Shown here one piece after another: positions 12,901-24,181 of a stretch of 64,000 nucleotides of DNA. The DNA comes from Sarcocystis neurona. Lineage: Eukaryota > Apicomplexa > Conoidasida > Eucoccidiorida > Sarcocystidae. The stretch spans positions 886,642 to 950,641 of the forward strand of contig KL647289.1 of NCBI GenBank assembly GCA_000727475.1, given 5' to 3'. The notes under the pieces are model-generated. The model did not search any database. It saw only the letters and a program-made list of their open reading frames with translations, and was not told the origin of the DNA. The translations under genes were made by a program, and so were the position numbers. Each line of letters begins with the position of its first letter. The stretch's first letter is position 1.

Positions 12901-15900
12901 ATATATCCACAGTTCTACATATATATATATATATATGTACATGTATTCCCACACTTGAACATATATATATATATATACATGTATACGTATGTGTTCCCAC
13001 TTTGTACATATATATACATACATATCTGTGTACGTACACGTTGACGATACTACTGCCCTATACAGAGAACCAAACTGTCTCTCTCCAGTTGCACCTACAT
13101 ACGCGTAGATATACGTAGAGACAGAAAAAGATGTAGACGCGTATATATCTTTGTCTCGCTGCTCATGGGGTTACCTGTCTACAGACGGCAAGGACCTGCA
13201 TTCCTGTTTCCCACTGCTGCTGCGCTTCAAGCGCACTGCTGCAGCTCAAGACGGCATCTACAAGGCGCTGCAGCGTCTGCAGGACGACAGCGGGAGGAAC
13301 AGCAGGCTCTTCCGACAGCCGCAGCAGCAGCCGGAAAAAGACAGAGATGCGCGAAGGCGGCTCGAGTTTCTTGACCAGCTCCCCAAGTGACAGCAGCAAA
13401 CTGTGTGCAGCAACCGACTGCGCTCGCAGCGGCAAAGGGGACGAGGCACCTCCGGCGTCAACGAGCCCGAAGTGCACGTCAGCCGGGCGAGAAGGATGGA
13501 ACAGGAGCCCGTGTCGTGGAGGGAACGCAGCAGCTGCAGGAGAAACAGCAACAGCAGGTGCAGTAACTAAAACTGGTGGAGCGGCAGCAGCCGCAGCGCC
13601 GCCAGCACCAGCGGCAGCAGCAGAAGCAACATCAGGACGGTGTACTGCGTCACGTGTGGCAGAATGCTCAGCTGGGGGAGGCGTAGACGCTGAAGAAAAC
13701 GCAGCAGAGACTGTCGAGGAGGCCGCAGGGCCACCTGCTAGCGCAGGCGCAGGAGTTGCGTCTGGAGTGTTTTCCACGTTGGTGAAGATGATTTCTGTCC
13801 CACGCGGCTGTTTCCATTCCCTGCATGCAGCGCACGGTGACTCTCCTCCAGGTGCTGCAGAGGGCTCCTCACAATCCGAGAGGTGATGCAGCACAGCAAG
13901 CGTGCTATTCGTCAACTCTTCAGGCGAAAGTCTGTGTAGTAGTCGCAGAGAGCAAGACGCACACACGCGTGCGGAACGCGAAATATAGCCAGGAAAGCTC
14001 GTAGCACAGACAACGCAAGAAGTACTGCCGCTGTCAGATATGCAACACACGGTGGCTCTCTTCCTCGTCCGCGTGCGTCGGGGATGCGCACCGCATGCAG
14101 ACGTGGAAGAATTGCAGCGTCTAACGTCTGAATGTCTCTCGCAGATGGCACACGCAGAAGAGAGCAGGAGACCCGAAGCATACTAATCGGCACCCCATCT
14201 GTGGAGAAGAACAGGTAAGCGGACTAGCGTCCTTTGCCGTTGTTGCGTAGGCAGCAAGCAAGCAGCAAACCACAAGCAACCACTTAGACAGGGGACGCCA
14301 GTGGCGACGTACGTGCATCCGGGCGACTGCTGCCACAGAACAAGCTGTACGAAACACAACAGACATCCCACGTGTCCTTCCATACAGCACGTGTCCATTT
14401 ATATCCACACACACACATACACATTGAAAAATTGAAGATCTGATACCTATTATTTCTACAGGTGTGCACAACGTGTATACATATATATATATGTGTATGT
14501 ATGTATACGTACACGCACACACACAGACAAGTGAACACACACACATAGAAATTTATGTGCCAGCCACAAATGTATCTCAATTTTTCAAGTGTCCACTCCC
14601 AACGCGAAGGGGTGCAGAGCGACATCACCCGAAGCGCTACCGCCTCAGCTGCTGGGAATTTGTGCGGAAGCAGCGGAGCCGTCTTGCGCTGACAGCAGCA
14701 GCAGCCGCCGCTTGAGCGACGCGTGCCGGCTGCAGTGTGGCCCAAGACACAATCAGATGAGCTGCTGCTCTCCGCAAGCGCATGCGTTTCAGTCTTGAGA
14801 GCAGATTTCACACACGGAAGGAAATGCTTGCGAGAGAGAGAGAGAGAAAAAAAAAGTACGCGGCGGCAGGGAACTGCTTGCGACTCGGCATCTGCACACA
14901 ACCCTGATGGTCGGCGTTCTCTGTGTGTCACAGGGACTGCTACTTCATCGAGCACTTCCCCTTCGTCGTGACGCCCGTCGCTTGCCGAAGCCACTTCCCT
15001 CTGTCGCTACCAACTGCAGTTCCTCGCAACACTTGTACGCAAGTCCGTCTCTTTGTCCGTGCAGACGTGTGCAGAAACATACACATACACATTCGAGAAA
15101 CCCACCGTCCTCCGACTCTACCTCTAGAAAACTTCAGTGTTAGCCACGCTGCTGCCTTCTTCTTCTGCCACGGCTCTGCACCTGCACATACTTCTTTCTC
15201 GGACCTGCTGCTGCTACAGAAGAACAGGGCAAGAGAAAGAGCCCGGCTCTCTGGCTACCAGACGCAGACACTCAGCGCAGCTCGGTGCGTGCCAGCTGAG
15301 GCAGCAACGGCCGCCGCACTCGCACGGCCACGCAGAAAGGCGAGTGCGTTCGTGAACGTAACTGTAGCCTGCCACTCCCCTCGTGCCTGTGTAAAGGTTC
15401 ACACACGACCCTTGCCTTTGACCTGCGGATACAGCGAGGACCTCACACCTACGTTTCTTCAGTGCGGCCCCTACACACACGCACGTATACGTGTCCGTCT
15501 CCACGCATTCTCGCGTAGACTCTGCGGAATTGTTTCTCCTGTGTACTTTCACCTTCCAGCATATTCTGCAGCAATCAAAAACCCTTTTTATATCTACCTG
15601 CAAAACCAAGAACAGACCGCCAGAGCCGCTCCTTTTACTCTTCGCCTTCCACATACATAACTCATGTATGTACACATATATTTATATATGTGCACAGATA
15701 CACAGATTAGTACATACCTCCATATATCTATATATGCATAGATATCTACCCACACGTAAATATACAAAGATACGTATATATGTAGGTCAGGGTATGTGTA
15801 TGTATCTCTTTACAGGTCTATTCAATGTTTACTTGGATAGGTGTGAGTGTGCTTGCCCTTAGTAGGCCCACGCTAAAAACCGATTTTAGACCTCATCTGA

Positions 15901-18900
15901 CCCTCGTTCGTATGCGTCTAGGTCTGGGCTGACTGCCGCAACGCCGAGGACCGATGCTCCCTGCTGCAGATCTGGGCTGACTGCCACAACGCGGAGGACC
16001 GATGCTCCCTGCTGCAGCCCACCCCGTGCAGATCCTGTTTTCGGGAGAACTGCCAGCGACTCAAAGAGCAACGAGCGCCGTCTCGCTTCCCGAGCAGCGC
16101 TAGACGCGGGGGACGCCTCGAGTTTCCGTGCAGTGCAGCACGCACGCATGCAGCCAGAGGCGCAGCACCACCGACTCACGAGCAGAGACCCTACACAGAC
16201 GCAGAAGAACGAGACACTGCAGCACCGAAGACGCAGGCGACGCGGCTTCTGCTGCCACCGCTCAAGGCGGTTCGGCGTCAGCACCCTGCTTTTTGGAAAC
16301 GCCCAACGAAAGTGCGTAGCCTTGAAGCGTACGTACAGCCCCCCGTACCGACAGAGAGGACGTCGAGCTTCATCCACGCTTTCATTCTCTGTCTCGACCC
16401 GCCTTGTAGACATGTTCAGACACAGACAAACTAAACAAGGTCTTCGTGAAGACCCGAGGCGTGGCGAGCTGCGTCCACAGCGGCGCGGAAGACAAAGTGA
16501 GTGATGCGACCGCCTCGACAAACGGCGTCACGCCACCACACCTGCTCGGTCCTACGGCTGTCTACGCATGCTGCGCATCTCCGGAGAGAGAGCCGCAGAC
16601 AGAGGGAGACGTGTGCAGATTACCTCCACGCTCTCTCTTCTTGCTGCTGCAGACAATCCCAGTGCAGACGCTGTACAGATGCAGACGAGATATTTGCACG
16701 CACAGGAGTATCCGGGGATCGTCAGTCTCTGGGATGCAATGCTTGTTCTCCTCCAGACACTCCATAAATGCGAAACCTTTTCTCTGTCTACACAGCGGTA
16801 CAGCTATACATACGTATATTCTATCTCGCTATGGACGGGCCTGCCTATGAACCCGCAGGCGTGCACGTGTACGTGCAAGTATTACGTACAACCTCAGCTA
16901 CCAAGGCAAGTCAACTGCCCATCCGCGCACGGGCCTTTCGACGACTGCATCTCTGCAGGGGATAATTTTCTCACAGAGGGGAGGGAGGGCCTTTTTACCT
17001 AAGCTTCTCGCAGAGGAAAGCGTGCACTTGATTTCTTAATCCTTGACAGGGGAACTGCAGCAGCCGCAGGAAAAATCGGTACAACACAGCGTGGACCCCG
17101 ATTGGCTGTGGGCCACACCAGCAGCCCTGCAGCGCATCACACACTTCCACCACGTTCGTTGGTAGGCAGCCAGCATCTCGGCAGGCGCTCAGGAGTTGCA
17201 GCTGCAGTCGCTGCTCCAGCTTCTGTTGTTGCTGCTGCTTGCGCGGGAGCTGCTGGTGCTGCTTCGTTTCTGAGGGCTGTTGGTTCCGTTCCGATACCAC
17301 CGAGTCACAGACAGCGGAGAGCGGAAGACGAGAAACAAACTCCCTTCTGCGGCGGTAGAACAGCAGCAATAGCTGCAGGAGGTGCTCCTGCGCGATGCTG
17401 CTGTCGCATGGGGACGGACACAAAAAACACGGCGGCCTTTCGAAAAAGAGAAAGGCGAACAGCCGGATGTTGAGCAGAGCCCCCAACCACCTGAGCACAC
17501 ACCCACCAGCAGTCACACACCAACGCTTGCATAGGCAACTTGGTCAGACAGCAAAATGACTTACGCAGTGTGCAGCACCCACACGTGATAGTGACACACA
17601 TTTCTACACAGACACATATTTACATTTATATATATATATATATATGTATATACTCGCGCCTAGGGTTGGATAGCTACACGCGGATATGCGTGTACTGCAA
17701 TTCATATACAGGAGCAAACACCTTCTTCTTTTTGAGTCCCTATCTGTCTGAAATACATCGGTGAATACGTTGTTCAGCATACGCAACGAGGTTTCGGCCT
17801 CTGTGTTCCTGCTGCTCACGCGTTGCTCCTGCGGCTGCGCTGCTGCTACCGGCGCTGCGGTCTTGTCACTGCTGGGAACCCTACAGCGTCAGCTACGTTG
17901 ACACACAAACGCGGCTTCTTGACGTCCAGCGGGCACACAGAGCCATACACTGGGTAGGCGCCTCCTGCTTCCGCCCTGCTTTTCCTTCTCCACAAGCTAC
18001 TTCTACTCCTTCGGTTGATAGTCCAGGCCCCTGCCGATGCGTGTCGCACATCGTCCTGTCCATGAATATACGCGTGTATCCATATTCACCCAAAATACAC
18101 GTATAGATATATACGTGTTCAAACGAATAATTTTCACCTTGGTAAGATGTGGAAACTCACCGCATCGCAAGGAGCCTGAAATGTTCTTTGAGGACTCTGT
18201 TAACGCAAATCGCCTGCAACTTCTGTCGCACCAGCTGTGCGGCCGCGGCATCAAGTACGCCGGCAGCAGCGGCAGCTGCTGCGAGGCGCAGCAGCGCGTG
18301 CACCAGCGGGGGCCGTTCCGAGTACAATAGCGGCAGCAGCCGGTCCAGGAGAGAGTCGCAGGCAGAGCGGAGACCCAGCAGCCTGCGCATCCCACACAAG
18401 CAGCAGTAGTACTTGAAAACTTGTGAGCGGCACGAGACGTCTGCAAGCACCCGATAGCCCGGTGGAGAACAAAAGCGCTACTGCCGCAGAAGAATGGCAA
18501 CAGCGCAACAGCGAGACAGATGAAAACGGCAGCAAAAAAGACCAGGAAGGCACGGAACAATAGGTAGAACGGGCACAACGACAGAAGCAGCGACAAACAG
18601 AGCAAAAAGTGCAGTGTGGCAGCAGCGAAACGAAATAGCAGCGAGCAGGTGCATGGCGGCTGTTCTGCTGAAGCCGCCTGCGGCAACGTACAGTCACGCT
18701 GACATCCGCGCATACGGACCTATACACCTACATAGAAATACGCACATACAGGTAAGCAAGCATAGAGACAAAAAACAGTGTGTATACACATATACATATA
18801 TATACACATATGTGTAATACACGTACACACGTATACGGAAATTATACACACCTGCATACCCATACACACGCATATATATACATATATATATACACCCATA

Positions 18901-21900
18901 TGCACGTATACAGACAGACGTATACACATTTACAATTATACCTCTACACATATATACATATATATAGAGATACATGGACGTGTGTAATGCCACAGACCCA
19001 GTGCCTGCGCGTGCGTGCCTCCGCGTACGTATAAATGCTGCCACTTACGCAGCAAGACGTACATATCCTCGTACACAACTGCAGACGTAGACACGCATGC
19101 GTCTGGATCTATCCGGAGACGGGGGACGACATGCCAGCAGTTGCGCCCAGTCGGTTTCGCCCCCGTGCAGTTCAACATAGCTAGCCGTACGCTCCAATCT
19201 GCGTGTGTCTACTACGTCCACACACGTGGACACGTACAGAGAACGAAATAAACGTCTACTTGTGTGTGCACATAATATATATATATATATGTGGTTGAAG
19301 CAGCAGATACCTGAGGCCGGTGGCGAGTGTATGGACCGCGTGGGCCTGCGTCCACTCTCCCAATTCCCAGAAGCGAGCAAGTATTTCCGAGAGAAGCGGC
19401 CGCAATGCATGCACGAAGTCGACTGGCAGTGAAGCGTTGGAGGCCTCATCGCAACTGTACACCGCAGCGACGGGGAGGGGAGAAACAGGGAATGTCGTAA
19501 GGGCTGCAGCCACAGCATTGAGACGGACAACAGCAGCAAGCATCACCCGAGCAGTCCTGTTCTTGTGGAGCTTCACACTCTACTTATCGAGGTGTCCATA
19601 CACATACGTGCAGAAATACACAACTGCTTCAGACGCACACACAGACAGACACACGTGTTAACAACCGGTCGGCCACGTGGGCGCTAATGCGAGTCTCCAT
19701 GGTCTGTTTGACGTGCCTGTTGTATCTACACACGTGCCTCCGGCGTCGTAGAGAGAGTCTGGCAATGTACGTGCATGTACATATATATATATATGTGTAT
19801 TATAGTATTATAGGTAAACACATATATGTGTGCACATACGTATACGTAAGAATATACACTTGTGTAGAGATAATCATATACATATGGACGTACGCACATA
19901 TTCAGGCGCACACACATGAACAGGTGTACCAACATGTACAGGTATGCTCGTATGTGGACGCTTATGCCAGAACTGTGATAACTTCATGCCTGGATACGTA
20001 GGCGATATATACATATATACATGGAGAGACATACATATATATATACATATATATATGTTGTAGTACGCGTGTATGGGCGCAGTGCCTACGCACTTCTATA
20101 GATGTATATACACATATAGATTTACGTGTACACGTATGTACTAATGTGCATACTGCCTACGTACATCTATTGATACACACGTATACACATATACATGTAT
20201 ACTTGTGTGCCCATTGCGCACGTACTCTGGAACTTCTACAAGGACAGAGTCGGTTGCAGATACACCATGAGCTCCTGCAGCGCCGCTGCAGGAACTTACG
20301 ATCAAAAGGCCGCAGGCTATCTGCTGAGGCAGTCCAGGAGCTGCTTTCGAGATCCCGCCTCGTCTCTGCAGCAGCACGTGCACCAGCACGGACACAAACA
20401 TCAAGTAAATTAGCCTTCACGTCTGTGTGGGCCCGGTGCACGGGTACTGCTGAGTCGGTTGTAGAGCCCTCTACCCCCTCGTCAAAGATATTCCGTCTTC
20501 GTTCAGCGTCATCGGGCGGAGTTTGTTCCTGCTGAGGATTGTTCGGTATCGGTGCATGCGACAACGTAGGAGGCAAGCAAGATTGTTGGATCGAATGGTC
20601 TACTGCCTGTCGTGCAGCAGCAGACAGCACGTGGGCACCTTGCCACGCGGTGAGAAGAAGTAAATTTACGAGAGCGTCGGCTACTAGCGGCTGCTGCTCG
20701 CTCTGCAGTAGCACCAGCCCGGCAGAGACGGCAGGAGGGTGGCTTGGGGACACCACCAGGGACAGCGCAGGCGGCGCGGAAGGCAGCTGCGAAGGAAACG
20801 CGGCATCGCCAGACGGGAGACCGGACGAAGTATCGAAAGAAAAGACAGACGACGGCGCAGAAGACAGGTGCGAAGGAGGAGCATCGCTTCCAGAGGGGAG
20901 GCCGGAAGTTGTATTGAACGAAGTGACGGAAGGGGAACGACAGCTTGACAGTGAAGCGGCAGGAGAGGATGACGAAGAAGAAATACAGGAGCCGGAAAAC
21001 GGCATGGCAAGTGCAGGAGACGAGGGGAGAGGAAACGGCAAACGAGACGACGAAGACGACGAAGAAGCAGACGCAGACACAGACGAAGCAGCAGGAGTCG
21101 AGACTGAAGAAGGCGGAGGCGGAGGTGGAACAGCACATGGCTGGCGAGAAGACGCAGGGAACTCGTTGGAAGAAGCCGAGAAACCGCGCGAGTCTGGCGA
21201 AGAAGCAACTAACGAGTGGTGACAGAAAAAGAAAGGGTCAGAGGAAGGAGACTCGTAGGAGGGTGACGGCGACGCAGACGCGGCAGAAGATGCAGAAGTA
21301 TTCTTTTCTGAAGAAAGGAAAGGACGACAGAAATTTGAGCCTGTAGCTTCCTCTGCAGGCGTCGCTACCTCCGCAGGTGCTGCCAAAACGCGATTTTTCA
21401 GAAGAGGCAGCCCGCAGCCAGTGCCCAGCAGGGGCAATAGCATGCCTGCAAAGCCAACAAGAAAGACACGCGGGGAAAACAGAGGTCAACAACGGGACAG
21501 AGAGACCCATCTTAAACGGACACTGGACGCGGCGCAGGTACGATCACCGTGGAGTGTGCACACCGTGGTGCTGCAGCAAGGCCCAGAAAAAACAGAAATC
21601 GCCGCACACTCATATACATGTGCGACGTAGGTGTACCCACATTATTGGGATAGCTGAGAAATCCGTTTTGTGCATAGAAAGACAGATGTGCCGGCACCTA
21701 CAGACGTGGCGTATTTAGCTCCACAATACTCAGGTACATCACCACATCCACGTAAAAAAAAGTTACATGCGTATGCGTGTCTATACCCCCGGAGAATTGT
21801 CTACGGGGTGCGTGAAATACAGACACTCGGTCGGGCTGATCCGGCTGCCTTTTCCTAAGCTGCTCACCAGGCCAGTTTCTCTCAAGTTCCTCGAGACAGC

Positions 21901-24181
21901 CGCAGGCGTAGCGTCTGAAGAGAGCGGAATTCTGTGTCTCGACGTGCGTGATCAGCAATATTAAGACAGCGGCGAAGCGCTCCACCCACTGGGGGGCAAC
22001 GAAAAGAAGATCCAGAGTGACGCACAGCGAAGTGTACACCCGCATGCAGACGAGGCGCACAAGAGGAGAAAAGGGGAAGGCCAAGTGCAATGAATAAGAA
22101 GCGTCTTCCCCATTCCAGCTGCTGTGAGTGTCTGACGCGCCTGAAGCAGCAGTAGACTCTGCATACAGATACATTCCTTCTCGTCCATGCCACGCTTCCT
22201 TCTGCTTCTCTCTTTCTTCGTCTGCGCTTTTTTCTCTCTCCGGCCTGGTGTAAGGATGTCTGTAGACGGGGGACGACTGCACGAAGACATCTTGGTCTTC
22301 ATCTTGGCGTTGCTCGCCTTTCCTGCGTGACTGCTGGCCAGTAACCTCCTGCAGGGCACGCGGGGAAGCTGCGTCTGCTGCTGCAGTGCGAAAACCTACT
22401 GAGCTGTCAGACCTTGCAACAGTGAGTCCCGAAGACGGGGGCGCTTCAAGCAGCAGCTCTGTCTTCAATGTCGAGCTTGTATCTGAAGATGTGCTCGCAT
22501 ACGAAACGCGATTTCCTACAAGAGACGCGACGACAGCGGAATTCAGTTCGACGTTTTCACCGGCAGTATCATTCCTATGCAGGATCAACCCCTCACTCTC
22601 ACTCAACTCCCTTGAAAGCGTACTCAGTTTGCACGCTGTAGCCTCCCCGCATAAATACGTACTGGTGGAAGACGGCCTCCCGCTGCCGCTGGCAGTGTCG
22701 GGCACCGCTGCAGACGGAGGACACGTCGTGGAGCTGACTGAGGGAAAACTGGGGCTGCTGGCGGTCTCCGACCCTCGAAGAAAGACAAACGGCGGCAGGG
22801 TGGGGGCATCTGTTCGGCTCGTCGCAGCACCAGGCGCTGCGGTTTCCGGCGAAGAGACCTGAGGTCCAACAGCTGCAGCAGCATCGTTCAGTAACAGCGG
22901 TTGTGACTGCGTAGGTGAAGGGCAGTCATCTCTCTGGCGCGCTTTCAGGTTGTGTGTCTCCGCCGCGCTCCTCCTGATATTGATGAGTGTGCAGGCAGGA
23001 AGAAATTCCCGCGCTACTACTCGTTCTGGCCGCTGTTGCGGCAGAGATAGCAGCGGGTCCGCTTCTGGTGTTTGAGAAGGGAAAGCTGGTATACAGACAG
23101 AGGAGACAGCATTGCACAGCACGGCATCTAGCACCGTGAGCGCCGCGTGGAGGCATGCAGTGTCCTGCAGCAAACTGTGGGCGTGCGTTTCGAGTTCCAA
23201 AAGAGCGTGGACACGGGCGTTGTCAGATTGACTCTGTGCAATGCGTTCCAACACCTGTTTAAAGAACGCTACTGAAAACACTTGCTGCGAGGCCGCAGCT
23301 TCACTTGAGTGATGCTGAACAAGGCTCCCAACAGCGGAGGAAAATGCAGCTCTGCTTTTCTCCCCAGTAAAGTACGACTCGTGCTCCGCACGTGCACGAG
23401 TCACGCGTGCAAGAGGAGAAGTGGTTTCACTTGCGAAGTACGTAGTGGACGCTGATGGAGCAAGGGCAGCTGGAGATGACGTAGACGCTGTGCTGGGCCA
23501 GTAGACGGCGGAAGGCGAGGAGATGCTGGCGTAACGGGACGAGGAAGAAGCAGTGCAAAGGGGCGGAGAAAAGCGGTGAGTGGTGACCCTTGCAGCGACT
23601 CCAGCAGCGGATGCCGCTGATAAATTTTGAGCGGGTTCTACGGGTTCCGTGTCAATGGGGACGGAAAGATTCGCCTGGATTGGAGATACTGAAGAAGCCT
23701 CTTGAAGAGTAGGTGTTGTCAATGAGGTTGCGCTGTCACCAGCAGCACTGTGCATATGGCGGAATTTGCTTGGGTACCTCGATGGAGGGGCGATACTGAC
23801 AGAGTATAGTTCGCCGCTGGGTTCGAGTAGTGGATCCACAGCTGGTACCGCAGGATGAGCAGTCACCTTGTCGCCCATTAGTTGAGCGACTGAAGCGGGA
23901 CGAAAAGTAGCGTCTTCGACTGGAGAAAGTGCTGCGGAGTTGCTTTCTGGTGGAGACAACCGATGTGACCTTGTTACGTGCCGTTCGGCGGTTGAGAGTT
24001 TCTGCCCGTGTGAGGCGCCTGCAATGGAGGAAGTCTTGCTCTCGATTTCATATTGGTTCTCCCCTTCCTCATCTGGGTTGCCTCCCCGTACGTCAGAAAC
24101 TTGCCCGCCATGTAGGAGGCGTGGCGTAGTGGGTTGCGTACGGTGATGCTGGTGCGGAGAGCTTCTTGTGTCTGGAGCCAT
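3946..24181 (-). CDS. AP5B1: AP-5 complex subunit beta, multi-exon
   Basis: Large subunit of the AP-5 adaptor complex, a coat-like complex for endosome/lysosome sorting. Start ATG is at 24,181. Exons read as: 21868-24181, 20300-21445, about 19311-19550, 19049-19198, 18161-18440, 16999-17490, 16624-16759, 13175-13931, 12404-12667, about 11900-12258, about 10080-10400, about 8503-9105, 6685-6811, 5789-5975, 5373-5483, 3946-4743 (stop). Segments match recalled AP5B1 landmarks in order: RYACGCLEELE then PG (as CECLRELE...PG); LQSEQQPLVADALVNLLL; a solenoid ending LADATANLDVRDNALLLLSF (as LEDPDGRDHARLYYIL); VYHLEIRL (as IYSLELRF); a platform strand SFQDLFLP (as NFADLFLP); MTLKPFLVLD (as RHLEPFVVV); and a C-terminal FLPPRHHVLLKFSV block. 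Poly-Ala/Ser/Gln inserts inflate it well beyond the vertebrate length. Some junctions (20,300/19,550; 19,311/19,198; 5,789/5,483) do not close in phase, and exons at 14-16.5 and 6.9-8.2 kb are unresolved. Confidence 0.72.
5062..5236. repeat. Two-copy 88-bp tandem duplication
   Basis: GGGCTGTGCGTGTCCA occurs at 5,062 and 5,150. It is followed in both copies by AGTAAG(T/C)GAC(G/A)GCACAGCAAGAACAGA and CCGAAGACGCTG. The duplication lies in the intron between the last two exons of the AP-5 beta gene. Confidence 0.85.
8190..8300. repeat. TA/CA-alternating microsatellite
   Basis: This run of alternating pyrimidine-purine steps (TATATACACACA, TACATATACATA and ATGTATGTAC blocks) sits between coding segments of the AP-5 beta gene. 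Any open frames through it (Tyr/Ile/His/Val only) are composition artefacts. Confidence 0.85.
12676..13030. repeat. TA/CA-alternating intronic array
   Basis: About 350 bp rich in ATATAT, TACATA and GTGTAC/GTACGT. It contains three near-pure (TA)n blocks around 12,690, 12,915-12,940 and 12,960-12,980. It lies in the AP-5 beta intron between the exons ending at 13,175 and starting at 12,667. Tyr/Ile/Thr/His-only open frames on both strands here are repeat artefacts. Confidence 0.85.
15660..15800. repeat. TA/CA-alternating intronic array
   Basis: Repeated ATATAT, ACATAT and TACATA blocks with interspersed GATA-like steps. The position is inside the AP-5 beta gene, in a stretch with no resolved exon. 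Confidence 0.8.
15923..16018. repeat. Two-copy 48-bp direct repeat, possibly coding
   Basis: TCTGGGCTGACTGCC starts at 15,923 and again at 15,971, followed in both by CAACGC, GGAGGACC and GATGCTCCCTGCTGCAG with few changes. In the minus-strand frame it reads as a 16-residue repeat (SPDLQQGASVLRVVAV and SPDLQQGASVLGVAAV), within a 211-codon open frame (15,886-16,521). It may be an exon of the AP-5 beta gene, but I found no clean acceptor or donor. Confidence 0.6.
18776..18985. repeat. TA/CA-alternating intronic array
   Basis: Dense ATACATATATATACACATATGTG-like sequence between the AP-5 beta exons ending at 19,049 and starting at 18,440. It is almost wholly alternating purine-pyrimidine, a composition known to favour Z-DNA or cruciforms. 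Confidence 0.85.
19770..20200. repeat. Long TA/CA-alternating intronic array
   Basis: About 430 bp made largely of ATATAT, TACATA, GTACAC and TATACG blocks, in the AP-5 beta intron downstream of the exon ending at 20,300. It contains several self-complementary (TA)n cores (about 19,780, 20,005-20,020, 20,035-20,055). Confidence 0.85.

Noticed and set aside
12576..13118. 180-codon plus-strand frame rich in Tyr, Ile, Thr and His
   Set aside because: It is produced by the TA/CA microsatellite, which removes stop codons in several frames at once.
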